Both the position numbers and the translations under genes were made by a program. Shown here one piece after another: positions 14,188 to 21,274 of a DNA stretch of 28,412 nucleotides (positions are counted from its first letter, which is position 1; every line of letters starts with the position of its first letter). The stretch spans positions 1 through 28,412 of the forward strand of contig CAZYQC010000043.1 of NCBI GenBank assembly GCA_964649815.1. The letters run 5' to 3'. This stretch comes from G013214665 sp964649815 (GTDB taxonomy: Bacteria > Pseudomonadota > Alphaproteobacteria > Rhodobacterales > Rhodobacteraceae). The notes under the pieces were generated by a model. The model was not told the DNA's origin, ran no database searches, and saw nothing but the letters and a program-made list of their open reading frames with translations.

Positions 14188-15162
14188 ATGGGCGAGACAC
14201 GCAAGACCAGAGTATTGATCATTGGCTCAGGGCCTGCGGGCTATACGGCGGGCGTTTATGCGTCCCGGGCCATGTTGAACCCCATTTTGGTACAGGGCAT
14301 GGAACCCGGTGGGCAGCTGACAACCACAACCGAGGTCGAGAACTGGCCAGGTGACACCGAAGTTCAGGGGCCTGATTTGATGGTCCGAATGGAGGCGCAT
14401 GCCAAAGCGATGGGATGCGAAGTGGTGCAGGACCTGATCACCTCGGTCGACTTTTCGAAACGCCCATTCGTGGCGCAATCTGATAGTGGCACGGAATATG
14501 TTGCGGATGCCTTGATCCTGGCAACGGGTGCGCGGGCCAAATGGCTTGGCCTGCCGTCAGAGGAAAAGTTCAAAGGCTTTGGCGTGTCCGCCTGTGCGAC
14601 CTGCGACGGCTTTTTTTACCGCGGCCAAGAGATCGCCGTCATCGGCGGCGGCAACACCGCTGTCGAAGAAGCTCTGTTTTTGACGAATTTTGCGTCGAAA
14701 GTGACACTGATCCATCGCCGCGACGAATTGCGGGCAGAGAAAATTCTGCAGGACCGGTTGCTGAAGCACCCAAAAATCGAACCGCTGTGGCATCACACGC
14801 TGGAAGAAGTCATAGGCGCGGAAAATCCGTTGGGCGTCGAAGGCATCAAGGTCAAGCATGTCGATACGGGCGATATCAAAGAGCTGCCGGTGAAGGGCGT
14901 TTTCGTGGCGATTGGCCACGCGCCCGCAAATGAGTTGGTCAAAGACGTTCTGGAAACGCATATGGGCGGCTATGTCGTGACCAAGCCCGACAGCACTGAA
15001 ACCTCGATCCCAGGCGTTTTTGCCGCCGGAGATCTGACCGATCACAAATATCGTCAGGCGGTGACCAGCGCTGGCATGGGCTGTATGGCCGCTCTTGAAG
15101 CGGAGCGTTTTTTGGCCGAGCATGGGCTCGACGATGTGCCTGTGACCGAAGCCGCCGAGTAG
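14188..15162 (+). CDS. trxB: Thioredoxin-disulfide reductase
   Basis: FAD- and NADPH-dependent reductase that keeps thioredoxin reduced. The FAD motif IIGSGPAGYTAGVYA begins near residue 11. The redox pair Cys136-Ala-Thr-Cys139 is in SACATCDGFF, the NADPH motif is AVIGGGNTAVEEA, and the closing VFAAGDLTD motif is present. At 324 aa it has normal length. I chose the ATG at 14188 because GGGTAGGGG then sits 6 nt upstream. The ATG at 14182 directly abuts that run and is less likely. It is followed after 52 nt by the FeS-cyclase fusion on the same strand, possibly cotranscribed. Confidence 0.97.
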   Translation: MGETRKTRVLIIGSGPAGYTAGVYASRAMLNPILVQGMEPGGQLTTTTEVENWPGDTEVQGPDLMVRMEAHAKAMGCEVVQDLITSVDFSKRPFVAQSDSGTEYVADALILATGARAKWLGLPSEEKFKGFGVSACATCDGFFYRGQEIAVIGGGNTAVEEALFLTNFASKVTLIHRRDELRAEKILQDRLLKHPKIEPLWHHTLEEVIGAENPLGVEGIKVKHVDTGDIKELPVKGVFVAIGHAPANELVKDVLETHMGGYVVTKPDSTETSIPGVFAAGDLTDHKYRQAVTSAGMGCMAALEAERFLAEHGLDDVPVTEAAE

Positions 15163-15214
15163 CTTTGGCAGGCGCAGTCGGACGCGGGCCAGACGTGATG
15201 GCGGAGACAAAACA

Positions 15215-16873
15215 TTGATTTGGCGCGGCCCGTGGACATCCCGGATCAGGGTCGCCTCGGGCCTTGTTCTGTTTATCTACGTTACGCTGCACTTTCTGAA
15301 CATCGGGGTGTCCCTCATCTCGGCCGATTTGGCCGAGGTGATGCAAAACGCCAAAGGGGCGGTGATCAGATCAGTGCCTGGGACAGTAATCCTATACGGA
15401 TCTTTGCTGGCGCATTTGGGGCTGTCGCTGTGGCGTTTGGCCCGGCGCGGCACCTTGCGGATGCCAATGGCCGAGGCGGTCCAGACAGTGTTCGGGCTTT
15501 GCATTCCCTTCGTTCTGAGCGCGCATATCGTCTACACGCGGGCATCGCATGAGATTTTCGAGGTCAATGATGACATCGGCTATATTGCGGCGCTGATTTG
15601 GGACACCGGCGACGGGTGGTTTCAGGCCGCGTTGATCCTGCTTGTGTGGGTCCACGGGTGTATTGGGCTGCATTATTGGCTACGGGTGACGCGCTGGTGG
15701 CGGCCTGCTTTGCCGACGCTGACCGGGATCGCTGTGTTCATCCCCGCGTTTGCCCTTGCTGGCTTTATGGTCGAAGGCCGCCGCATGAAAGAAACCTTTG
15801 CCGATGAAGAGCTGGCATTGGATGCGATGGACAGGTTCAATTTTCCAGGCCCGTCCGAGTTTGCGGATCTCGCCGTTTTCGAAAGCTGGTCCTTGCGCGG
15901 AGTGACGGCGGTGCTGGCTGTGGCGATTGCGGTTTTTGTGATCCGCAGATTGTTGCAGCAATTGCAGGCGGTTGAAATTCGCTATGTCAACGGCCCAACG
16001 ATTTCGACACCCAAGGGCCCCACCCTCCTCGAGATGTCGCGGGCCTCTGGCGTGCCGCATACAGCCTTGTGTGGCGGTCGGGGGCGCTGCACGACCTGCC
16101 GCGTTATGGTTGATTTAGGGGCCGAAGATCTGCATCCGCCGACCGCTGCGGAACAAGCGTCCCTGTCTGCGGTCAACGCGCCACCGGGCGCGCGGCTTGC
16201 CTGCCAAATCAGACCCAGCGCGCCCCTGACGGTGCAGCGGGTGTTCCGGCCCGATGGTCGCCAGGACCGCGCCCATGCCAGCCAAGGACAAGAACGCCAG
16301 CTGGCGATTTTGTTTCTGGATATGCGCGGCTTCACGGCGCGCACGACCGGGCAATTGCCCTATGACATTGTCTTTTTGCTGAATCGTTTTTTTGACGCGA
16401 TTGTGCCTGCCATCACCGCCGCTGGCGGGACGGTGGACAAATACTTGGGCGACGGGCTGTTGGCCGTGTTCGAGACGTCGGACGCCACATCATCGGCGCG
16501 GGCGGCGTTGCGAGCGGCGCAAGGGATCGGGGACGCGCTAGAGCGGTTCAATGCCAAACTTGTCGCCGAGGGCAGCCCGGCTGTGAGCGTAGGGATTGGT
16601 GTGCACCAAGGTGATATTGTGCTGGGCGAGATTGGCGCGCGCGGGCTTGCGCCGCGCACCATCATCGGCGACGCCGTGAACGCGGCAAGCCGCCTTGAAG
16701 GCCAGACCAAAGCGCTGGGCGTCGAGGCGCTTATCTCGAAAGATGTCACAGATCAGGCCGGTATCTCTGGCGACACGCTGTCCTTTGAGGCGCTGGATTT
16801 GCGCGGTGTGTCTGAGCCGGTTCAAGCCTGGCCCGTCAAACGCCTGGTCGAGATCGGAGCGTTTTTACCCTGA
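15215..16873 (+). CDS. Membrane-bound [2Fe-2S] ferredoxin-adenylate cyclase fusion
   Basis: A 552-aa three-part protein. Residues 1-250 hold about six membrane helices with paired His (H26, H67, H104, H112, H147, H153). The WVHGCIGLHYWLR stretch resembles b-heme ligation in succinate-dehydrogenase-type anchors (inference). Residues 253-345 form a plant-type ferredoxin: Cys286-x5-Cys292-x2-Cys295 and Cys330. Residues 362-545 form a class III cyclase with metal Asp369 (FLDMRGF) and Asp413 (KYLGDG), ATP-selecting Lys409 and Asp486, and transition-state Asn489/Arg493 (NAASR). All catalytic residues are kept, so it should make cAMP under redox or electron-transport control. The start is TTG with GGAG 8 nt upstream; no in-frame ATG fits. 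It lies 52 nt after trxB. Relatives with the same layout exist in alphaproteobacteria, to my knowledge little studied. Confidence 0.88.
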   Translation: MIWRGPWTSRIRVASGLVLFIYVTLHFLNIGVSLISADLAEVMQNAKGAVIRSVPGTVILYGSLLAHLGLSLWRLARRGTLRMPMAEAVQTVFGLCIPFVLSAHIVYTRASHEIFEVNDDIGYIAALIWDTGDGWFQAALILLVWVHGCIGLHYWLRVTRWWRPALPTLTGIAVFIPAFALAGFMVEGRRMKETFADEELALDAMDRFNFPGPSEFADLAVFESWSLRGVTAVLAVAIAVFVIRRLLQQLQAVEIRYVNGPTISTPKGPTLLEMSRASGVPHTALCGGRGRCTTCRVMVDLGAEDLHPPTAAEQASLSAVNAPPGARLACQIRPSAPLTVQRVFRPDGRQDRAHASQGQERQLAILFLDMRGFTARTTGQLPYDIVFLLNRFFDAIVPAITAAGGTVDKYLGDGLLAVFETSDATSSARAALRAAQGIGDALERFNAKLVAEGSPAVSVGIGVHQGDIVLGEIGARGLAPRTIIGDAVNAASRLEGQTKALGVEALISKDVTDQAGISGDTLSFEALDLRGVSEPVQAWPVKRLVEIGAFLP

Positions 16874-17033
16874 TCCGCACAACCCAAGGTGTTTTGATCG
16901 CTTGCCGCGCAGCATCGCAAAAAGTGATCCCACCTGTTGCAGAGAAGGTAAAACTTGATCCTTTTTCATCGCTTGTGCGCGGGTTTGGCTAGATTTCGCC
17001 GCAGTCCGTCGGTATGCCGCAGAAAATTGACAC

Positions 17034-17043
17034 GCCAATTGGC
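17034..17043. promoter_or_regulatory. Possible promoter/operator region before the sulfurylase gene
   Basis: A perfect 10-nt palindrome GCCAATTGGC lies 17 nt before the start codon, directly preceded by TTGACA (17027-17032), which matches a -35 hexamer. No matching -10 is seen at the right distance before the ATG, so this is only a candidate operator. The rest of the 187-nt gap (16874-17060) holds nothing I can name. Confidence 0.25.
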
Positions 17044-17060
17044 ACCCACGCGAGCAGTAC

Positions 17061-18776
17061 ATGATGTTACCCAACCTTGCCCCTATCCCCGAACTCTTTG
17101 TGTCTTATGACTCCGCCCAAAAACTGAAGGTGGAGGCCGCCGATCTGGTAAGCTGGGATCTGACCCCGCGCCAAATCTGTGATCTGGAACTGTTGATGAA
17201 CGGCGGTTTCTGCCCGTTGAAAGGGTTCCTGAGCGAGGCCGATTACGACGCGGTGGTCGAGACAATGCGCCTTGCGGACGGGACGCTTTGGCCCATGCCG
17301 ATCACGTTGGATGTCTCGTCAAGCTTTGCTGAGACCATTGAAATTGGCCAGGACATCGCGCTGCGCGATCAGGAAGGTGTGATCCTGGGCACAATGACTG
17401 TGACGGATCGGTGGACACCTAACAAAGCCCGAGAGGCGGAAAAGGTGTTCGGCGCGGATGATGATGCGCATCCGGCGGTGAACTACCTGCACAACACGGC
17501 AGGCGCGGTCTATCTGGGTGGCCCGATCACGGGCATCCAGCAGCCAGTGCATTACGATTTCCGCGCACGCCGCGACACGCCAAACGAGCTGCGGGCGTTT
17601 TTCCGCAAAATCGGTTGGCGCAAGGTTGTCGCGTTTCAGACGCGCAACCCGTTGCACCGGGCGCATCAGGAATTGACCTTCCGGGCCGCGCGCGAAGCGC
17701 AGGCGAATTTGTTGATCCATCCGGTTGTTGGCCTGACCAAACCGGGTGACGTCGATCACTTTACACGTGTTCGCTGTTACGAGGCCGTTCTGGACAAATA
17801 TCCGTCTTCGACGACATCGATGTCTCTTTTGAACCTTGCGATGCGAATGGCTGGTCCGCGCGAGGCGGTTTGGCATGGGCTGATCCGAAAGAACCACGGC
17901 TGTACCCATTTCATCGTCGGGCGCGATCACGCAGGACCCGGCAAAAACTCGGCCGGAGAAGATTTTTACGGGCCATATGACGCGCAAGACCTGTTCCGTG
18001 AACATCAAGATGAGATGGGCATCGAAATGGTCGACTTTAAGCACATGGTCTATGTGCAAGAGCGCGCGCAATACGAACCCGCCGACGAGATTTTGGACAA
18101 GGACGATGTGACGATCCTGAACATCTCGGGCACGGAATTGCGGCGGCGCTTGCAAGAGGGTCTGGAAATCCCGGAATGGTTCAGCTTTCCCGAAGTGGTG
18201 CGTGAATTGCGCCGCACGCGTCCGCCGCGCTCAAAGCAGGGCTTCACAGTCTTTTTCACCGGCTTCTCCGGCTCGGGCAAATCGACCATCGCGAATGCTT
18301 TGATGGTCAAGCTGCTGGAAATGGGCGGTCGTCCCGTGACACTGCTGGATGGTGACATCGTTCGAAAGAACCTGTCCTCCGAGCTTGGCTTTTCCAAGGA
18401 ACACCGCGACTTGAACATCCGTCGCATCGGATTTGTGGCCTCGGAAATCACCAAAAACGGTGGGATCGCCATTTGTGCGCCGATTGCGCCCTACGCGACA
18501 ACCCGTCGGGCTGTGCGTGAGGAAATCGAGCAATTTGGGGCATTTGTTGAGATCCATGTTGCGACGTCGATCGAAGAGTGTGAGCGCCGCGACCGCAAGG
18601 GCCTCTACAAGTTGGCACGCGAAGGGAAGATCAAGGAATTCACCGGAATTTCAGACCCTTACGACGTTCCAGAGAGCCCCGAGCTGCGGGTCGAGACGGA
18701 AAACGTCGAAGTCGACAATTGCGCGCATCAGGTTTTGCTAAAGCTTGAGAATATGGGGCTGATCGCTGCGGAGTGA
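17061..18776 (+). CDS. Bifunctional sulfate adenylyltransferase/adenylylsulfate kinase
   Basis: A fused enzyme of 571 aa that activates sulfate to APS and then phosphorylates it to PAPS. The N-terminal ATP sulfurylase domain (residues 1-385) has the PUA-like start, the ATP-binding QTRNPLHRAH at 193-202 and GRDHAGPG at 287-294. The C-terminal APS kinase domain (390-571) has the P-loop GFSGSGKSTIANAL from 401, LLDGDIVRKNLSSELGFS, and APIAPY. The sulfurylase-kinase order is that of homo-oligomeric Sat-CysC fusions, unlike the CysDN/C system. Either ATG of the pair at 17061/17064 could be the start; the ribosome site is weak. No other sulfate-assimilation gene is adjacent. PAPS could feed cysteine synthesis or sulfotransferases. 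Confidence 0.95.
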   Translation: MMLPNLAPIPELFVSYDSAQKLKVEAADLVSWDLTPRQICDLELLMNGGFCPLKGFLSEADYDAVVETMRLADGTLWPMPITLDVSSSFAETIEIGQDIALRDQEGVILGTMTVTDRWTPNKAREAEKVFGADDDAHPAVNYLHNTAGAVYLGGPITGIQQPVHYDFRARRDTPNELRAFFRKIGWRKVVAFQTRNPLHRAHQELTFRAAREAQANLLIHPVVGLTKPGDVDHFTRVRCYEAVLDKYPSSTTSMSLLNLAMRMAGPREAVWHGLIRKNHGCTHFIVGRDHAGPGKNSAGEDFYGPYDAQDLFREHQDEMGIEMVDFKHMVYVQERAQYEPADEILDKDDVTILNISGTELRRRLQEGLEIPEWFSFPEVVRELRRTRPPRSKQGFTVFFTGFSGSGKSTIANALMVKLLEMGGRPVTLLDGDIVRKNLSSELGFSKEHRDLNIRRIGFVASEITKNGGIAICAPIAPYATTRRAVREEIEQFGAFVEIHVATSIEECERRDRKGLYKLAREGKIKEFTGISDPYDVPESPELRVETENVEVDNCAHQVLLKLENMGLIAAE

Positions 18777-18799
18777 TCCGGGCTGGCGCGTCTGGTCGG

Positions 18800-19663
18800 T
18801 CAGAGATTCAACGACCCACTGATCAGGACATGGCCATTGCCAGCGACTTTGACGCCGGTGATTGCCTCGCGCGGGCCCAAAACCTCGACCTGGGCGCGGC
18901 CTGGCCGCCCCATGCCGTCGCCTTGTGCCGCGACAAAGCGGGGTGATTGCAAATGCCCGTGGTGCCAGAGATAGCTGGCCAACGCCCCTGTTGCAGAACC
19001 GGTGAAAGGGTCTTCGGGCGGGCTGGGCGGTAACAGCAGCAAGCGAGCGAACGTGTCAGCCTCATCCGGGCCATCAAGCGCGGCCCAAAATGGCTCCATC
19101 ATGTCAGAGGACCCGTCGGTAAAGTCCTGCGCATAACGCGCAAAGGCATCTGGATCGAGGGAGAGCCTGTCGAGCGTTGCACGGTCGCGCACAATCGTTA
19201 TGCAAAAGGCCAAACCGGTGGAAACATTTTGCGGCGGCGCGATGATGTCGGCGGGGTCGATCTGGCCAACGGCGGCAACAACATCAGCAGGCACTGTTGC
19301 GCCGAAAACCGGCGCGATTTGCGTCATCTCAACGCGATTTCCCGCAACGACAACAGACACTTGGCCCGCGCCTGTTTCCAATGTCAAAGGGCCATCGGCG
19401 ATCAGGCCCCGGTGCCGCATCGCGACGACCGTGGCGATTGTGGGATGTCCGGCAAAGGGAATTTCTCTGCTGGCCAGAAAGTACCGAATGCGGATATCTG
19501 CGGTGGCAGAGGGGCCGGTAAAGGTGCATTCCACCAAGGATGTTTCGCGCACAAAGGCCATGCATGTGTCGGCGTCCAGTGATGCACCACCGTGGACAAC
19601 GGCACATCCGTTGCCCCCAAAGGCGACGTCTGAGAACGCGTCGACCCAATCAACGTCGAACAT
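18800..19663 (-). CDS. PhzF family isomerase/epimerase-like protein
   Basis: A 287-aa protein of the PhzF superfamily (diaminopimelate-epimerase-like fold), whose named member isomerises an intermediate of phenazine synthesis. Most genomic members, including this isolated one, have no known substrate. Family blocks are VDAFSDVAFGGNGCAVV at the start, the RETSLVE segment holding the catalytic Glu, FAGHPTIATV, and DPFTGSATGALASYLW near the end. No phenazine genes are present, so phenazine synthesis should not be inferred. The start at 19663 follows AAAAGG. It lies 29 nt after the DUF1150 gene and probably ends an Hsp20-DUF1150-PhzF transcript. Confidence 0.9.
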   Translation of the reverse strand: MFDVDWVDAFSDVAFGGNGCAVVHGGASLDADTCMAFVRETSLVECTFTGPSATADIRIRYFLASREIPFAGHPTIATVVAMRHRGLIADGPLTLETGAGQVSVVVAGNRVEMTQIAPVFGATVPADVVAAVGQIDPADIIAPPQNVSTGLAFCITIVRDRATLDRLSLDPDAFARYAQDFTDGSSDMMEPFWAALDGPDEADTFARLLLLPPSPPEDPFTGSATGALASYLWHHGHLQSPRFVAAQGDGMGRPGRAQVEVLGPREAITGVKVAGNGHVLISGSLNL

Positions 19664-19692
19664 GCAGGGACCTTTTGAGCTAAGTCGGGCGT

Positions 19693-19917
19693 TCAGTGCA
19701 CCGGCTGTGGTGCGTAGTTGTGCTCGCGCGCGAGGACGAATGCCAGTTTCCGGTCTGCGACAAGGGCCAGCTGCTTGCCCTCGGCGTCATGGACGGAAAA
19801 CAGCTGATCCAGCCCTTCTGCTTGTGTTTGCACTTCGGCAGGCAGGTCTGAGACAGCGATTGGCTTTACATAAACCATCCGGTCTTGGCCGGAGGAGAAA
19901 TCATATGGTGTTTGCAT
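19693..19917 (-). CDS. DUF1150 family protein
   Basis: A 74-aa protein matching the DUF1150 pattern, with VYVKPIAVSDLPAEVQTQAE in the N-terminal half and LALVADRKLAFVLAREHNYA near the end. The family is small, restricted mainly to alphaproteobacteria, and of unknown function. It regularly follows an Hsp20 gene, as it does here with a 3-nt gap. Its ribosome site (AGAAGGG) lies within the last codons of the Hsp20 gene. It has no signal peptide or membrane segment. Co-expression with the heat-shock protein under the promoter at 20404-20432 is likely. Confidence 0.9.
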   Translation of the reverse strand: MQTPYDFSSGQDRMVYVKPIAVSDLPAEVQTQAEGLDQLFSVHDAEGKQLALVADRKLAFVLAREHNYAPQPVH

Positions 19918-19920
19918 GAC

Positions 19921-20334
19921 TTAGCCCTTCTTGATGTTGATCGTTTGAACCACGGTTTCCGGCTTTGCTTGCGTCAGATCGACATGCAGCAGACCGTTCT
20001 CCATCAATGCCTCGCCCACTTCGATTCCATCGGCGAGCACGAAGCTGCGCTGGAACTGACGCGCCGCGATGCCGCGATGCAAAAAGATGCGGCCTTCGAC
20101 ATTGTCTTTTTGACGTCCGCGGACAACCAGCTGCCGATCTTCGACAGTGATCGACAGATCCTCTTCCGCGAACCCGGCAACCGCCAAGGTTATGCGAAAC
20201 GAGCGTTCGGACGTTTGTTCAATATTGAAGGGTGGGTAACCCTCATTGCCGGATTTGGCCGTGCGTTCCAGCAGGCGCTCCAGCTGTTCGAACCCCAGCA
20301 TATGGGGATACGACCCAAGCGTTTTCATCGTCAT
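19921..20334 (-). CDS. Hsp20/alpha-crystallin family small heat shock protein (IbpA-like)
   Basis: ATP-independent holdase chaperone that binds unfolding proteins during stress. The 137-aa protein has an N-terminal GFEQLERLLER helix, then the alpha-crystallin domain starting at YPPFNIEQTSERSFRITLAV. That domain contains GFAEEDLSITVEDRQLVVRG, and the HRGIAARQFQRSFVLADGIE section typical of class A IbpA-like proteins follows. The ATG at 20334 has AAGGAC 8 nt upstream; the next ATG (20328) is too far from it. A sigma-32-like promoter lies about 70 nt upstream. It is the first gene of the Hsp20-DUF1150-PhzF unit and divergent from the DUF465 gene. Confidence 0.96.
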   Translation of the reverse strand: MTMKTLGSYPHMLGFEQLERLLERTAKSGNEGYPPFNIEQTSERSFRITLAVAGFAEEDLSITVEDRQLVVRGRQKDNVEGRIFLHRGIAARQFQRSFVLADGIEVGEALMENGLLHVDLTQAKPETVVQTINIKKG

Positions 20335-20403
20335 GTCACGCGTCCTTACAAGGTTAAGCGACGTCAATGGCCCACCCCAACCGTGGCAGCAGGCACATCA
20401 GCA

Positions 20404-20432
20404 ATATGGGAAGAAAAAGGCAGGCGAACAAG
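20404..20432 (-). promoter_or_regulatory. Sigma-32 (RpoH)-type heat-shock promoter of the Hsp20 gene
   Basis: Read on the minus strand, CTTG (20432-20429) is followed after 18 nt by CCCATATTG (20410-20402). This fits the alphaproteobacterial RpoH pattern CTTG-N17/18-CYTATNT with one mismatch. It lies about 70 nt upstream of an Hsp20 start codon, where a heat-shock promoter is expected. The match is visual, and no score was computed. Confidence 0.65.
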
Positions 20433-20454
20433 GTCTATGCGAAAACTGGACAGC

Positions 20455-20466
20455 CACTATATAGTG
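20455..20466 (+). promoter_or_regulatory. Palindrome with -10-like core upstream of the DUF465 gene
   Basis: CACTATATAGTG is a perfect 12-nt palindrome 36 nt before the DUF465 start. It contains TATAGT, a good -10 hexamer, though no convincing -35 is present. A close relative (CACTATAGTG core) occurs before purE at 20748-20763, so both genes may share an initiation or operator element. Confidence 0.35.
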
Positions 20467-20502
20467 AGTTGCGTAGCGCATAAGCAGAATCGACCGGGCC
20501 GC

Positions 20503-20727
20503 ATGAACGACCAATCTGATCTTTCGATGAAGACCGAAGACGTCTTGCGGGTCGAGTTGGAGGTATTTCGGCGCGAACATCGTGATCTGGACGAGGCGAT
20601 CGAAGCCATGCAAGAGCGTGGGTTGTCCGATGCGCTGACCCTGCGGCGCATGAAAAAGCGCAAATTGATGCTGAAGGACCGCATTGCCCGCATACAAGAT
20701 CGCCTGACACCTGACATCATCGCTTAG
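20503..20727 (+). CDS. YdcH family protein (DUF465)
   Basis: A 74-aa highly charged helical protein of the DUF465/YdcH family. The conserved body runs VLRVELEVFRREHRDLDEAI, then ALTLRRMKKRKLMLKDRIAR, and ends with LTPDIIA. It should form a helical hairpin; the function is unknown. The same frame stays open far upstream (to about 19885), but that part is antisense to Hsp20 and DUF1150 and is not coding. I took the ATG at 20503. A second ATG at 20527 (MKTEDVLRVE) is a possible alternative, since the ribosome site is weak for both. It lies 58 nt upstream of purE. Confidence 0.85.
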   Translation: MNDQSDLSMKTEDVLRVELEVFRREHRDLDEAIEAMQERGLSDALTLRRMKKRKLMLKDRIARIQDRLTPDIIA

Positions 20728-20747
20728 GCCATTGCGCGGAGGACGCG

Positions 20748-20763
20748 GCGCACTATAGTGCGC
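20748..20763 (+). promoter_or_regulatory. 16-nt palindrome/possible purE promoter core
   Basis: GCGCACTATAGTGCGC is a perfect palindrome ending 22 nt before the purE start. It contains TATAGT (20754-20759). TTGCGC at 20732-20737, 16 nt upstream of that, is a weak -35 candidate. A regulator binding the palindrome would cover the -10. I know of no PurR-type site with this sequence. Confidence 0.4.
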
Positions 20764-20785
20764 GCTTCTTGAAAGAGGGCGCAGT

Positions 20786-21274
20786 ATGTCGGACGTGCAA
20801 GTTGGGATCATCATGGGCAGTCAATCTGACTGGCCAACGATGACCGAAGCGGCGAAAATTCTGGACGCTTTGGATGTGCCGTATGAGGCCAAGATCGTAT
20901 CCGCGCATCGCACGCCGGACCGCTTGTGGGACTATGGCAAAACTGCCGTGGAACGCGGGCTGAAAGTGATCATCGCCGGAGCAGGCGGTGCCGCGCATTT
21001 GCCAGGCATGATGGCCTCAAAAACGCGTGTGCCTGTGATTGGCGTGCCGGTGCAGACCAAGGCCTTGTCGGGCGTCGATAGCCTCTATTCGATATTGCAA
21101 ATGCCGCGGGGGTTTCCTGTGGCGACAATGGCAATCGGCAGTGCAGGCGCGTCAAACGCTGGGCTCATGGCCGCTGGTATTCTCGCGCTTTCAGATCCCG
21201 CGCTGGCGCAGCGGCTGGACGATTGGCGCGCCAACCTATCGGCCTCAATTCCGGACGCGCCGCGCGATGAGTAG
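20786..21274 (+). CDS. purE: N5-carboxyaminoimidazole ribonucleotide mutase
   Basis: Converts N5-CAIR to CAIR in purine synthesis, acting just after PurK. The 162-aa length and motifs match class I PurE: IIMGSQSDWPTM near the start, KIVSAHRTPDRLWDY with the active His, then GAGGAAHLPGMMAS, and VGVPVQ-type IGVPVQTKALSGVDSLYSIL. The ATG at 20786 has GAGGGC about 6 nt upstream. Its end overlaps purK by 8 nt, a common translational coupling for this enzyme pair, which passes on an unstable intermediate. Confidence 0.98.
   Translation: MSDVQVGIIMGSQSDWPTMTEAAKILDALDVPYEAKIVSAHRTPDRLWDYGKTAVERGLKVIIAGAGGAAHLPGMMASKTRVPVIGVPVQTKALSGVDSLYSILQMPRGFPVATMAIGSAGASNAGLMAAGILALSDPALAQRLDDWRANLSASIPDAPRDE

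Noticed and set aside
17319..18155. 278-codon frame antisense to the ATP sulfurylase domain
   Set aside because: Shadow of a clearly conserved enzyme, with no domain or ribosome site.
18800..19663. Phenazine biosynthesis locus
   Set aside because: Only a PhzF-family protein is present; most members are unrelated to phenazine and no other phz gene is seen.
19885..20502. Upstream extension of the DUF465 frame to about 280 codons
   Set aside because: It is antisense to Hsp20 and DUF1150 and shows no homology; the DUF465 core is only the last 74 codons.
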